DNA from: Paenibacillus tengchongensis
Lineage (GTDB): Bacteria; Bacillota; Bacilli; Paenibacillales; Paenibacillaceae
NCBI RefSeq assembly: GCF_008973665.1
Contig: NZ_WACP01000003.1
Span: 280,794 to 344,793 of the forward strand
Direction: 5' to 3'
DNA: 64,000 bases
Position numbers and translations under genes: made by a program. Positions 7,884-16,982 of the stretch are shown here, in pieces. The notes under the pieces are model-generated. The model had not been told where the DNA came from. It was given only the letters and a program-made list of their open reading frames with translations, and made no database searches. Positions within the stretch are counted from its first letter, which is position 1; the number at the start of each line of letters is the position of its first letter.

Positions 7884-8876
7884 ATGTCTACTTTACCAAA
7901 GCAGAATGCGCTAGGTTTTTTCGAGATCCGGCTGGAATCCATCGGCGGGCTCGGAGCCAACCTTGCCGGTAAAATGCTGGCCGAGACCGGAGCGATTGAG
8001 CTCGGGCTGAACGCGGCCAATTTCTCATCCTACGGTTCGGAGAAGAAGGGAACACCCGTCAAGACCTTTGTGCGGTTCTGCGATCCCGAGGTGGAAATCC
8101 GCGACCACAGTCCAATCGAGGAGCCGCATGTCGTGGCGGTGTTCCATGAAGCGTTGTATAAGACGGTCAACGTGGTCAGCGGACTGCCGCTGGACGGGGT
8201 TGTGCTGATCAACACCACCCGGGACTTCGACGAGGTACGTGCCGACCTCAAGCTGGAATACGGCACCATCGCCCTGGTGGATGCCATGGGCATCGCGGTG
8301 GAGGAGAAGACGAAGGTCAACACCTCCATGCTGGGCGCGCTGTTCCGGATCTGCGATTTTCTGGACCCGGAAGCGATGCGCGCCGTCATCCGAAGAACGT
8401 TCGAAAAGAAGTATCCGCATCTCGTGGAGCCGAATCTGCGCACCTTTGACCGCGGTTACAATGAAGTGAAGTTCAAGACCTATGAAGCGCCGGAGGGTAC
8501 GGCGGTGAAGCCCTTCAAGCGGGCCCAGTCTATGCTCGGGTACCGGACACAGCTGCCGGGCGGTCTCATTGCCGCACAGGCCAACAGCATTCTGAAGGAC
8601 CTGAGCGGTTCGCGGGCGGGAATGATTCCCGTGTACGACGCGGATACCTGCATCAGCTGTGCAGCCTGCGACAACGTCTGCCCGGATTACTGCTTCGTCT
8701 GGGAGCCGGCCGAGGATAAGCGGGGAAGAGTGCAGCAGTTCCTGCGCGGCATCGACTACCAGTACTGTAAAGGCTGCCTGAAATGTATCGATGCCTGTCC
8801 TACGGACGCACTGAAGAGCACCCGCGAAGAGGTCGGTTATGCCGAGCAGCACCGCGTGGCCCAAGTATTCATATAG
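7884..8876 (+). CDS. 2-oxoacid:ferredoxin oxidoreductase, fused gamma-delta subunit
   Basis: Part of the enzyme that oxidises a 2-oxoacid (probably pyruvate) with CoA and passes electrons to ferredoxin. The N-terminal two thirds is the gamma domain (RLESIGGLGANLAGKMLAE; FSSYGSEKKGTPV). The C-terminal part is a delta-type ferredoxin with two 4Fe-4S motifs, CISCAACDNVC and CKGCLKCIDAC. The ATG at 7884 is chosen because GGGAGG precedes it by eight bases; an in-frame ATG at 7782 lacks a binding site and would overlap the likely promoter. The partner alpha-beta polypeptide follows after 21 bp, so the enzyme is made as two fused chains rather than four subunits or one. Confidence 0.88.
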   Translation: MSTLPKQNALGFFEIRLESIGGLGANLAGKMLAETGAIELGLNAANFSSYGSEKKGTPVKTFVRFCDPEVEIRDHSPIEEPHVVAVFHEALYKTVNVVSGLPLDGVVLINTTRDFDEVRADLKLEYGTIALVDAMGIAVEEKTKVNTSMLGALFRICDFLDPEAMRAVIRRTFEKKYPHLVEPNLRTFDRGYNEVKFKTYEAPEGTAVKPFKRAQSMLGYRTQLPGGLIAAQANSILKDLSGSRAGMIPVYDADTCISCAACDNVCPDYCFVWEPAEDKRGRVQQFLRGIDYQYCKGCLKCIDACPTDALKSTREEVGYAEQHRVAQVFI

Positions 8877-8897
8877 GCGAAAGGGTGGAGAAGAGAA

Positions 8898-11189
8898 ATG
8901 GCAATCAGCGAAAATGAACTGACCAAGGCGTTGCCTGCCGAGCAGGTCACTTATTTTGAATCGGGCAATGAAATGGCGGCAACGGCCGCCGCACAGATCA
9001 ATTATCATATTATGGGCTACTTTCCGATTACGCCGTCCACAGAGGTCGCCCAGTACCTCGACCAGATGAAGGCCCGCGGCCAGCATGATATCCAGCTGAT
9101 TGCTGCTGACGGCGAACACGGCTCGGCCGGCATCTGCTACGGCGCGGCGCTGGCCGGTGCGCGCGTCGTGAACGCCACCAGCTCCCAGGGCTTCCTGTAC
9201 ATGCTGGAGCAGCTGCCGACCCAATCGGGTACGCGCTTTCCGATGGTGCTGAACCTGGTGACCCGCGCCGTCAGTGGACCGCTGGATATCCGCGGCGACC
9301 ACTCCGACCTGTATTATGCGCTCAACACCGGCTGGGTCATTCTGACAGCCAGCACCCCGCAGGCGGTATACGATATGAACATTATCGCGCTTAAGGTGGC
9401 GGAGCATTCCAAGGTGCGGCTGCCCGTCATCGTGGCTTACGACGGCTTCTTCACTTCCCACCAGAAGCGTAAGGTGCAGTATTTCAAGGACAATGAGACT
9501 GTCCGGAACTTCGTCGGGCCGAATCCGAATCCCGGTTATCCGAATGTGTCCGACCCGGCGCATCCTGTGACCATCGGGGCGCATATGGGCGGCGACGATC
9601 TGCTCAATAACCATTATCAGCTGTCGGAAGCGCTGTATGCAGCGGAAGAGGTATACGAGGAAGTGGTCAGGGAATATGCGCTCCTGTCGGGCCGTGAATA
9701 CAAGGTGCTGGACCTGTACCGCATGGAGGACGCGGAAGTCGCAGTCTTCCTGCTCAATTCGGCGGCGGAATCGGCCAAGGATACGGTAGACGCTCTGCGG
9801 GCGAAGGGGATTAAGGCCGGGCTGATCCGTCCGAATATTATCCGCCCGTTCCCGGCGGAGCAGCTGCGCGAGGCGCTGAAGCACGTGAAAGCGCTGCTCG
9901 TCGGCGAACGCGCCGACTCCTACGGCGCGGAAGGCGGCAATCTGACGCATGAGATCCGCTCAGCGCTGCAGGTCGATCCGGAGAACGAGACAGTGGTTCT
10001 CTCGCGGGTCTTCGGACTGGGAGGCAAGGACTTCTATGCCGACGACGCCCAGGCGTTCTTCCAGCTGGCGATCGAGGCCGCCGAGCTGGGTTATGCAGCG
10101 AAGCCGTTCGACTATCACGGCTACTATCCCGGCGAAGAGAAGAACACTTTGCAGCCGGTGATGGAGCCGCCGCACGGCGACGCCTTCAAGACTGGGCTGA
10201 TCCAGGTGACGCAGAATGAGGAGACCGGCCTGCTGAAGGTGAAGCTGCCGCCGCTGCGCCAGCTGACCGCCAAGCCGCACCGCCTGGCACCGGGCCACGG
10301 CGCTTGTCCAGGCTGCGGCGCGCTGTCCGCGCTGGAGCTGTTCTTCAAGGGCATTGAAGGCGATATGGTCGTGCTGTTCCAGACGGGCTGCGCCTACGTG
10401 GTCACCGCCAGCTATCCGTATTCATCGCATAAGCAGACCTTCGTGCACAACTTGTTCCAGAACGGTGCGGCCACCGTCGCCGGGATGGTCGATGCGTTCT
10501 ATGAATTGAAGCGCCGGGGCGAGATCGAAGTCGCGGACGATCTGACCTTCGTCATGGTGTCTGGCGACGGCGGCATGGACATCGGGATGGGCGCTACCGT
10601 CGGCGCAGCGCTGCGCAATCATAAGATGATTATTCTCGAATACGACAATGAGGGATACATGAACACCGGCTCCCAGCTGTCCTACTCCACGCCGATCGGG
10701 CACATGACGAGCACCTCGGGCGTCGGCAAGGCCCAGAAGGGCAAGAAGGGCCATCACAAGGATACGGCGCAGATTCTGGCGGCCTGCAACATCCCTTATG
10801 TATTTACCGCCGCCGAGTCGAACCCGCAGGATCTGCTGCAGAAGGCGGCCAAAGCCCAGTGGTACGCCAATAATGTCGGCACTGCTTACGGAAAGATTCT
10901 GTGCGCCTGCCCGCTGAACTGGAAATCGCCGGACGATAACGGAACCGAGCTGGTCAAAGCGGCCGTCGACTCCTGCTTCTTCCCGCTCTATGAAATTGAG
11001 CAGGGCATTACCAGCCTGACTTATAATCCGGAGCTGAAGAACAAGCGTATCCCTGTGACCGATTGGCTGAAGGGTATGGGCAAAACCAAGCATCTGCTCG
11101 GCGATGCGGAGCTGCTGCAGGATTTCGAGGCGGAAATCGAACGCCGCTGGACCCGGCTGAAGCTCAGAAGCGAGAATGCGCTGCTCTAA
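8898..11189 (+). CDS. 2-oxoacid:ferredoxin oxidoreductase, fused alpha-beta subunit
   Basis: Catalytic chain of the oxidoreductase, 763 residues. The alpha part starts with the pyrimidine-binding region (MGYFPITPSTEVAQYL, then ATSSQGFLYMLEQLP and DIRGDHSDLYY). The beta part begins near residue 465 with CPGCGALSALELF and has the thiamine diphosphate motif GDGGMDIGMGATVGAALRN and YDNEGYMNTGSQLS. Alpha and beta are usually separate genes or parts of a much longer single chain, so this fusion plus the gamma-delta fusion is notable. Pyruvate is the likely substrate because hydrogenase genes follow directly, but the substrate is inference. Confidence 0.88.
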   Translation: MAISENELTKALPAEQVTYFESGNEMAATAAAQINYHIMGYFPITPSTEVAQYLDQMKARGQHDIQLIAADGEHGSAGICYGAALAGARVVNATSSQGFLYMLEQLPTQSGTRFPMVLNLVTRAVSGPLDIRGDHSDLYYALNTGWVILTASTPQAVYDMNIIALKVAEHSKVRLPVIVAYDGFFTSHQKRKVQYFKDNETVRNFVGPNPNPGYPNVSDPAHPVTIGAHMGGDDLLNNHYQLSEALYAAEEVYEEVVREYALLSGREYKVLDLYRMEDAEVAVFLLNSAAESAKDTVDALRAKGIKAGLIRPNIIRPFPAEQLREALKHVKALLVGERADSYGAEGGNLTHEIRSALQVDPENETVVLSRVFGLGGKDFYADDAQAFFQLAIEAAELGYAAKPFDYHGYYPGEEKNTLQPVMEPPHGDAFKTGLIQVTQNEETGLLKVKLPPLRQLTAKPHRLAPGHGACPGCGALSALELFFKGIEGDMVVLFQTGCAYVVTASYPYSSHKQTFVHNLFQNGAATVAGMVDAFYELKRRGEIEVADDLTFVMVSGDGGMDIGMGATVGAALRNHKMIILEYDNEGYMNTGSQLSYSTPIGHMTSTSGVGKAQKGKKGHHKDTAQILAACNIPYVFTAAESNPQDLLQKAAKAQWYANNVGTAYGKILCACPLNWKSPDDNGTELVKAAVDSCFFPLYEIEQGITSLTYNPELKNKRIPVTDWLKGMGKTKHLLGDAELLQDFEAEIERRWTRLKLRSENALL

Positions 11190-11248
11190 GCAGTCGTGAC
11201 CCGTGGGCGGTTCCGCTTAATATAACTTGATTGAAGGGAGCTTTAATC

Positions 11249-11752
11249 ATGGAAGAGCAACTCACCTCCGGCTGTGGAGCTACAGCCGAAGCCGATATTG
11301 ATGAGAAGCTGGAGAAGATCGAAGCGGCCATTGAGCAGTTCCGAAGCATCAAAGGCGCGCTGATTCCGGTCCTGCATGAAGTGCAGGATGTGTACGGCTA
11401 CCTGCCGGAGAAGATTCTGCAGATTGTCTCCAGGGCGCTGAACCTGCCGATGAGCGAGATCTACGGGGTGGCTTCGTTCTACCACTTCTTCTCCCTCACC
11501 CCCAAGGGAGACAACATTATCCGGGTCTGCATGGGCACCGCCTGCTACATTAAGGGTGCCCAGGCACTCCTTGACCGGTTTAGCACCGAGCTGAAGGTCC
11601 CTGTGCAGGGGACGACAGAGGACAACAAGTTCACGCTGGAAGCGACGCGCTGCCTGGGTGCCTGCGGACTTGCACCGGTGCTGACCATCGGCGAGAAGGT
11701 GCATGGGCGGCTGGTGCCGAACAATGTGCCGAAAATTTTGAAGGAATACTGA
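11249..11752 (+). CDS. hydC: Hydrogenase subunit HydC, NuoE-like 2Fe-2S protein
   Basis: A 167-residue thioredoxin-like 2Fe-2S protein of the NuoE family. The four cluster cysteines are in CMGTACYIKGAQ and CLGACGLAPVL. In trimeric NAD-linked [FeFe]-hydrogenases this subunit partners the flavin subunit. The ATG at 11249 is chosen over the TTG at 11231 because GAAGGGAG lies at the right distance. The flavin subunit gene follows after 48 bp. No other complex I genes are present, which argues for hydrogenase HydC rather than respiratory NuoE. Confidence 0.88.
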   Translation: MEEQLTSGCGATAEADIDEKLEKIEAAIEQFRSIKGALIPVLHEVQDVYGYLPEKILQIVSRALNLPMSEIYGVASFYHFFSLTPKGDNIIRVCMGTACYIKGAQALLDRFSTELKVPVQGTTEDNKFTLEATRCLGACGLAPVLTIGEKVHGRLVPNNVPKILKEY

Positions 11753-11764
11753 TGCTCACCCTAG

Positions 11765-11778
11765 CGCGCGGGCGCGCG
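11765..11778 (+). other. GC-rich hairpin between hydC and hydB
   Basis: CGCGC and GCGCG arms flank a GGGC loop, followed by ATTTTA. It is a short, strong stem with a weak T tract inside the operon. It may protect or partly stop the transcript, or be chance. Confidence 0.3.
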
Positions 11779-11800
11779 ATTTTAAGTGGAGGTGCCTGAC

Positions 11801-13678
11801 ATGAAGCTGTTAACGGATCTTGATGCAATCCGCACGCTGGCGAAGGGCCGGCTCGATAACCGCAGGATCACCGGGCAGACGCCGGAGTCCATTCAGTACC
11901 GGTCCGTGATGGTCTGCGGCGGTACGGGCTGCACATCGTCGGATTCAAATGCCATCGTCGATGCGCTGAACCGGGAGATTGAAAGCTTAGGCATTCAGAA
12001 TAAAGCGGAGGTGGTACGCACCGGCTGCTTCGGGCTGTGTGAGCTGGGTCCGGTCGTAATTGTGTACCCGGAAGGGATATTCTACAGCCGGGTAGAGGTG
12101 AAGGATATTCCGGAAATTGTGGAGCAGCACCTGCTGTATGGAACACCCTACGAGAAACGGATTTACGAGCAGACCAAGAAGGACGGCGAGCTTCTTAATT
12201 TTGAGGAAACTGATTTCTATAAAAAACAGGTGCGCATTGCTTTGCGGAACTGCGGCACCATTGATCCCGAGGTCATTGATGAGTACATCGCCAGCGATGG
12301 TTATACGGCGCTTGGCAAGGTCATTATGACGATGACTCCCGGCCAGGTTGTTGATACGGTTAAGCGCTCCGGCTTGCGCGGGCGCGGCGGCGGCGGCTTT
12401 AACACCGGGCTGAAGTGGGAATTCGCCGCCAAGCAGGAGAAGACGCAGAAGTTCATCATCTGCAATGCCGATGAAGGTGACCCCGGGGCCTTCATGGACC
12501 GTTCTATTCTGGAAGGCAACCCCCATGCCGTCATTGAGGCGATGGCGATTGCCGGGTATGCGATCGGGGCGAGCCAGGGCTTTGTCTATGTGCGGGCGGA
12601 ATATCCTATAGCCGTCCAGCGTTTAATGAAAGCGCTTGATCAAGCCCGGAAATATGAGCTGCTCGGCGACAATGTGCTCGGCACGGGGTTCAAGTTCGAC
12701 ATCGACGTCCGGCTCGGCGCAGGGGCCTTCGTCTGCGGGGAAGAGACGGCGCTGATCCATTCCATTGAGGGCTTCCGGGGGATGCCGACACCGAAGCCGC
12801 CGTTCCCGGCCGTACAGGGGCTGTGGAACGAGCCGACAATTATTAACAATGTGGAAACGCTGGCCAACATTCCGCAGATCATCCTGAACGGGGCGGACTG
12901 GTATGCCTCTATCGGAACGGAGAAGTCCAAGGGCACGAAGGTATTCGCCCTCGGCGGCAAGGTGGTTAACACCGGACTTGTCGAGGTGCCGATGGGTATC
13001 ACACTGCGCGAGGTCATCTTCGAGATCGGCGGTGGCATTCCGAACGGCAAGAAGTTCAAGGCTGTGCAGACCGGCGGTCCTTCCGGCGGCTGTCTGACCG
13101 AAGAGCATCTGGACTGTACCATCGACTTCGATACGCTGACCAGCCTGGGGTCCATGATGGGCTCCGGCGGGATGATCATTATGGACGAAGATACCTGCAT
13201 GGTCGACGTTGCCCGGTTCTACCTCGATTTCACGCGCGACGAATCCTGCGGCAAATGCACACCCTGCCGGATCGGCACCAAGCGGCTGCTGGAGCTGCTC
13301 GACAAGATCACCGAGGGGAAAGGCACGCTTGCGGACCTCGATAAGATGGAAAGTCTGTCGCTGCAGATCAAGAATTCGTCGCTGTGTGCGCTCGGCCAGA
13401 CGGCGCCTAACCCGGTCTTGTCCACCATCAAGTACTTCCGGGATGAATATGTGGCCCACATTACGGAGCAGAAATGCCCGGCAGGCGTCTGCAAATCGCT
13501 GATTTCCTATGAGATCGACGCGCAGCTGTGCAAGGGCTGCAGCCTCTGCGCCCGCAAATGTCCAACCGATGCCATCAGCGGCAAGCCGAAGGAGCCGTAC
13601 GTCATCGAGAAGGCCACCTGCATCAAATGCGGCGTCTGCTTCGATGTCTGCAAATTCAAAGCCGTAATGATAGTCTGA
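11801..13678 (+). CDS. hydB: Hydrogenase subunit HydB, NuoF-like flavin/NADH subunit
   Basis: Binds NAD(H) and FMN and links them to the iron-sulfur chain of the hydrogenase. Residues about 30-115 are a 2Fe-2S thioredoxin-like domain (CGGTGCTSS, then CFGLCELGP). The nucleotide and flavin region carries GLRGRGGGGFNTGLKW and CNADEGDPGAFMDR. The 4Fe-4S motif is SCGKCTPCRIGTKRL. The C-terminal 60 residues add a two-cluster ferredoxin domain (CKGCSLCARKC and CIKCGVCFDVC), as in electron-bifurcating HydB. The ATG at 11801 is preceded by GGAGGT; the upstream GTG at 11786 overlaps that site. hydA follows 17 bp downstream. Confidence 0.9.
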   Translation: MKLLTDLDAIRTLAKGRLDNRRITGQTPESIQYRSVMVCGGTGCTSSDSNAIVDALNREIESLGIQNKAEVVRTGCFGLCELGPVVIVYPEGIFYSRVEVKDIPEIVEQHLLYGTPYEKRIYEQTKKDGELLNFEETDFYKKQVRIALRNCGTIDPEVIDEYIASDGYTALGKVIMTMTPGQVVDTVKRSGLRGRGGGGFNTGLKWEFAAKQEKTQKFIICNADEGDPGAFMDRSILEGNPHAVIEAMAIAGYAIGASQGFVYVRAEYPIAVQRLMKALDQARKYELLGDNVLGTGFKFDIDVRLGAGAFVCGEETALIHSIEGFRGMPTPKPPFPAVQGLWNEPTIINNVETLANIPQIILNGADWYASIGTEKSKGTKVFALGGKVVNTGLVEVPMGITLREVIFEIGGGIPNGKKFKAVQTGGPSGGCLTEEHLDCTIDFDTLTSLGSMMGSGGMIIMDEDTCMVDVARFYLDFTRDESCGKCTPCRIGTKRLLELLDKITEGKGTLADLDKMESLSLQIKNSSLCALGQTAPNPVLSTIKYFRDEYVAHITEQKCPAGVCKSLISYEIDAQLCKGCSLCARKCPTDAISGKPKEPYVIEKATCIKCGVCFDVCKFKAVMIV

Positions 13679-13695
13679 CAATAGGAGTGATCGGG

Positions 13696-15432
13696 TTGAA
13701 GACGATTAATATAACCATCGACGGAATCGATACGGAAATTCCCAAGGGCATGACCGTGCTGGAAGCGGCGCGCGGGCTCGATATTCAAATTCCCACCCTG
13801 TGCTATCTGCAAGGCGTCAACCACTCCACCAGCTGCCGGGTATGCGTGGTGGAGGTAGGCCCCAGGCTAATCGCCTCCTGCACGCTGATTGCCGAGGAAG
13901 GCATGCAGATCCGCACGAATACGAAGAAGGTGCGCGATGCCCGCCGGACTTCGGTGGAGCTCCTGCTGTCCGACCATGAACGCGAATGCCTCAGCTGTTC
14001 CCGCGGCGGCAGCTGCGAGCTGCAGTCGGTCTCGAATGATCTCAACATCCGCCAGGTGTCTTATGTCGGGGAGAAATCCAGCCAGGAGAAGGATTATACT
14101 TCTCCGGCCATCCTCCGGGATGCAGCGAAGTGTATTCTGTGCGGCCGTTGTGTCGGGGCCTGCGGAACCCTGCAGACCGTTCATGCTATAGGCTTCGCGG
14201 GGCGCGGCTTCGATACGGTGATTTCCACCGCATTCGGCCGGCCGCTGGCGGAATCGACCTGCATTAACTGCGGCCAGTGCATCATGGCCTGTCCCGTCGG
14301 CGCGCTCAGTGAGCACGAGAATATCGGCGATGTCTGGAACGCCATCGCCAACCCGGCCAAAACCGTGGTCGTGCAGACCGCTCCGGCGGTGCGCGTAGCA
14401 CTCGGGGAAGAGTTCGGAATGCCGATCGGTTCCCGCGTCACCGGCAAGATGGTGGCCGCACTGCGGAGACTGGGCTTCGATAAGGTATTCGACACCAACT
14501 TCGGCGCCGACCTGACCATTATGGAAGAGGGGACAGAGCTGCTGAACCGGCTCGGCAGCGGGCAGAATCTGCCGCTGATGACCTCCTGCTGTCCGGGCTG
14601 GGTGAAGTTTGTGGAGCATAATTTCCCGAATATGCTGGATCATCTCTCGACCTGCAAGTCCCCGCATGAAATGGAAGGGGCGATGGTGAAATCTTATTTT
14701 GCCAAGAAGGAAGGGATTGCGCCGGAGGATATTGTCGTCGTCTCGATTATGCCCTGCACCGCCAAGAAGTTCGAGAGCGGCCGGGACGAATTGTCCGGCG
14801 GCGGGCTGTCTGATGTCGACTGGGTGCTGACGACCCGGGAGCTGGCGGCGATGATCAAGGAGGCCGGGATTGATTTCGCGAACCTGAAGGATGAGGCCTT
14901 CGACAATCCGTTCGGCGAGGCTTCGGGCGCCGGAGTCATCTTCGGGGCAACCGGCGGAGTCGCTGAAGCGGCACTGCGTACCGTGTTCGAGCTGACCTCC
15001 GGGCAGGAGCTGGAGACGGTCGAGTATACGGCGGTCCGGGGGATGGAGGGCATCAAAGAGAATGTGATCGAGCTGCCGGGCGGCAAGGAGATCCGGACAG
15101 CTGTGGTTCACGGACTCGGCAATGCCCGTAAGCTGATGGAAGCTATAGAGCGGGGCGAGAAGAGCTACGACTTTATGGAGGTCATGGCTTGTGCAGGCGG
15201 CTGTATTACAGGCGGCGGGCAGCCGATCCATGATGCGAGAACCGTGGAGACGGTCAATATTAAAGCGGAGCGGGCGAAAGGCATTTATTCCGAGGATGAG
15301 GCGCAAGAGATCCGCAAATCGCATAAGAACCCGCAGATTCAGAAGCTGTATGCGGAATTTCTGGGCAGCCCCGGCGGCCACAAGTCCCACGAGCTGCTGC
15401 ATACTCACTATCTTGTGCGTTCCCGGTTCTGA
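13696..15432 (+). CDS. hydA: [FeFe]-hydrogenase catalytic subunit HydA (trimeric, bifurcating-type)
   Basis: Makes or consumes H2 at the H-cluster. The 578-residue protein begins with a 2Fe-2S domain (PTLCYLQGVNHSTSCRVC), then the His-ligated 4Fe-4S motif HERECLSCSRGGSC and two 4Fe-4S motifs (CILCGRCVGAC, CINCGQCIMAC). All three H-cluster signatures are intact: TSCCPGWVKFVE, MPCTAKKFE and MACAGGCITGGGQP. Start: TTG at 13696, eight bases after AGGAG; an in-frame ATG at 13528 would lie well inside hydB. Together with HydB and HydC this matches the trimeric group whose members often couple NADH and ferredoxin oxidation. Bifurcation itself is inferred from subunit make-up. Confidence 0.93.
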   Translation: MKTINITIDGIDTEIPKGMTVLEAARGLDIQIPTLCYLQGVNHSTSCRVCVVEVGPRLIASCTLIAEEGMQIRTNTKKVRDARRTSVELLLSDHERECLSCSRGGSCELQSVSNDLNIRQVSYVGEKSSQEKDYTSPAILRDAAKCILCGRCVGACGTLQTVHAIGFAGRGFDTVISTAFGRPLAESTCINCGQCIMACPVGALSEHENIGDVWNAIANPAKTVVVQTAPAVRVALGEEFGMPIGSRVTGKMVAALRRLGFDKVFDTNFGADLTIMEEGTELLNRLGSGQNLPLMTSCCPGWVKFVEHNFPNMLDHLSTCKSPHEMEGAMVKSYFAKKEGIAPEDIVVVSIMPCTAKKFESGRDELSGGGLSDVDWVLTTRELAAMIKEAGIDFANLKDEAFDNPFGEASGAGVIFGATGGVAEAALRTVFELTSGQELETVEYTAVRGMEGIKENVIELPGGKEIRTAVVHGLGNARKLMEAIERGEKSYDFMEVMACAGGCITGGGQPIHDARTVETVNIKAERAKGIYSEDEAQEIRKSHKNPQIQKLYAEFLGSPGGHKSHELLHTHYLVRSRF

Positions 15433-15509
15433 GAGCAGGTTTCATCGAAGAGAATACTGGTCTGACCAAAATCAATTTTGCCTAAAGTGCAACTCGGGAG
15501 GTTGACGCC

Positions 15510-16934
15510 GTGCGGAAGGAATTGGAGGCGGCACATTTTATCGACGATGAGGAAATCCACCGGAGCTTGCGGGAAGCCGCAGTCAAAGCCGGGGACCAGG
15601 CCTATGTCCAAGAATTGTTGGCAAAGGCGCAGGAATGCAAGGGACTGACCCACCGGGAAGCGGCCGTGCTGCTGGAGGTTACCGATCCGGAGGTGCTCGC
15701 CGACATCTACACTTCCGCCAGGGCGGTCAAGGAAAAGATATACGGCAACCGCATCGTCTTGTTTGCCCCGCTGTACATCAGCAATTACTGTGTCAATAAC
15801 TGCGAATACTGCGGTTACAAGCACAGCAACAAGGATTTCGAGCGGCGCAGGCTGCAGATGGACGAATTGGCGGAGGAAGTGCGGGTGCTGCAGGAGCTGG
15901 GGCACAAACGGCTGGTGGTGGAAGCGGGGGAGGACCCCGTGCATTGCGGGATTGATTATGTCGTGGAAGCGATTGAGACCATTTATGCGGTCAAGGTGGA
16001 TAACGGCAGCATCCGGCGGGTGAACGTCAATATTGCGGCCACCACCGTCGAAGACTACCGGAAGCTGCATGATGCCGGGATCGGCACCTATATATTGTTC
16101 CAGGAAACGTACCATAGGCCCACTTATGCGGAGCTGCACCCGCAGGGCCCGAAGAGTGACTATGACTGGCATACCACGGCGATGGACCGGGCGCAGCTGG
16201 GCGGGATCGACGATGTCGGTGTCGGGGTGCTCTACGGACTGTATGACCACAAGTATGATACAGTCGCCATGCTGATGCATGCGGAGCATTTGGAGGAACG
16301 TTTTGGCGTCGGTCCACACACCTTGTCCGTACCACGCCTGCGCGTAGCGGAAGGTGTTAATTTGAAAACGTATCCATACCTGGTGGAGGATGCGGAGTTC
16401 AAGAAGCTGGTTGCCGTGCTGCGGCTGGCGGTGCCTTATGCGGGAATGATTCTGTCCACCCGCGAGGAGCCGGGGTTCCGGGATGAGATCATCAAGCTGG
16501 GAATTTCGCAGATCAGCGCAGGCTCCAGCACCGGTGTCGGGGGGTACATGGAAGCGAAGAAAGGGAATACCGCACGCTCCAAAGAAAAGCCCCAGTTCGA
16601 GGTCAGCGACCACCGCTCACCCGAGGAGATTATCTATAGCCTGTGCCGCGACGGCTATGTTCCGAGCTATTGTACTGCCTGTTACAGGGAAGGGCGCACG
16701 GGCGACCGGTTTATGCGGCTGGCCAAGTCCGGACAGATTCATAATGTATGCCAACCCAACTCTCTGCTGACCTTCAAAGAGTACCTGCTGGATTATGCCG
16801 GGGAGGATACCCGGGCGCTCGGCGAAGAGATTATTCGTCAGGGGCTGGAGACCATCCCCAAAGAATCTGCGCGGAAAATCACACTCGACCGGCTGAAGCG
16901 CCTGGAGCAGGGCGAGCGGGATCTGCGGTTTTGA
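15510..16934 (+). CDS. hydG: [FeFe]-hydrogenase maturase HydG (tyrosine lyase, radical SAM)
   Basis: HydG splits tyrosine to supply CO and cyanide for the H-cluster. Length is 474 residues, as usual. The radical SAM motif CVNNCEYCGYKHSN lies near residues 92-105. The C-terminal auxiliary cluster cysteines are in CTACYREGRTGDRF and the later HNVC, both intact. Family segments LVVEAGEDP, VNIAATTVEDYRKL and SAGSSTGVGGYM are present. GTG start with GGGAGG eight bases upstream. It lies between hydA and hydF, the expected company. Confidence 0.94.
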   Translation: MRKELEAAHFIDDEEIHRSLREAAVKAGDQAYVQELLAKAQECKGLTHREAAVLLEVTDPEVLADIYTSARAVKEKIYGNRIVLFAPLYISNYCVNNCEYCGYKHSNKDFERRRLQMDELAEEVRVLQELGHKRLVVEAGEDPVHCGIDYVVEAIETIYAVKVDNGSIRRVNVNIAATTVEDYRKLHDAGIGTYILFQETYHRPTYAELHPQGPKSDYDWHTTAMDRAQLGGIDDVGVGVLYGLYDHKYDTVAMLMHAEHLEERFGVGPHTLSVPRLRVAEGVNLKTYPYLVEDAEFKKLVAVLRLAVPYAGMILSTREEPGFRDEIIKLGISQISAGSSTGVGGYMEAKKGNTARSKEKPQFEVSDHRSPEEIIYSLCRDGYVPSYCTACYREGRTGDRFMRLAKSGQIHNVCQPNSLLTFKEYLLDYAGEDTRALGEEIIRQGLETIPKESARKITLDRLKRLEQGERDLRF

Positions 16935-16982
16935 CGGATTTATTGCCCAATTTCCTGTTTCAACACGAAGGAGGAAGAAGCG

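Noticed and set aside
8025..9950. 641-codon open frame on the minus strand opposite the oxidoreductase genes
   Set aside because: The plus-strand genes carry clear enzyme motifs; long antisense frames are common in GC-rich genes with biased third positions, and this one has no recognisable domain.
11249..13678. NuoE/NuoF of respiratory complex I
   Set aside because: No other nuo genes are present and the next gene is a complete [FeFe]-hydrogenase, so they are hydrogenase subunits.
13867..15408. 513-codon minus-strand frame opposite hydA
   Set aside because: It mirrors the hydA coding region, and the plus strand has all H-cluster motifs.
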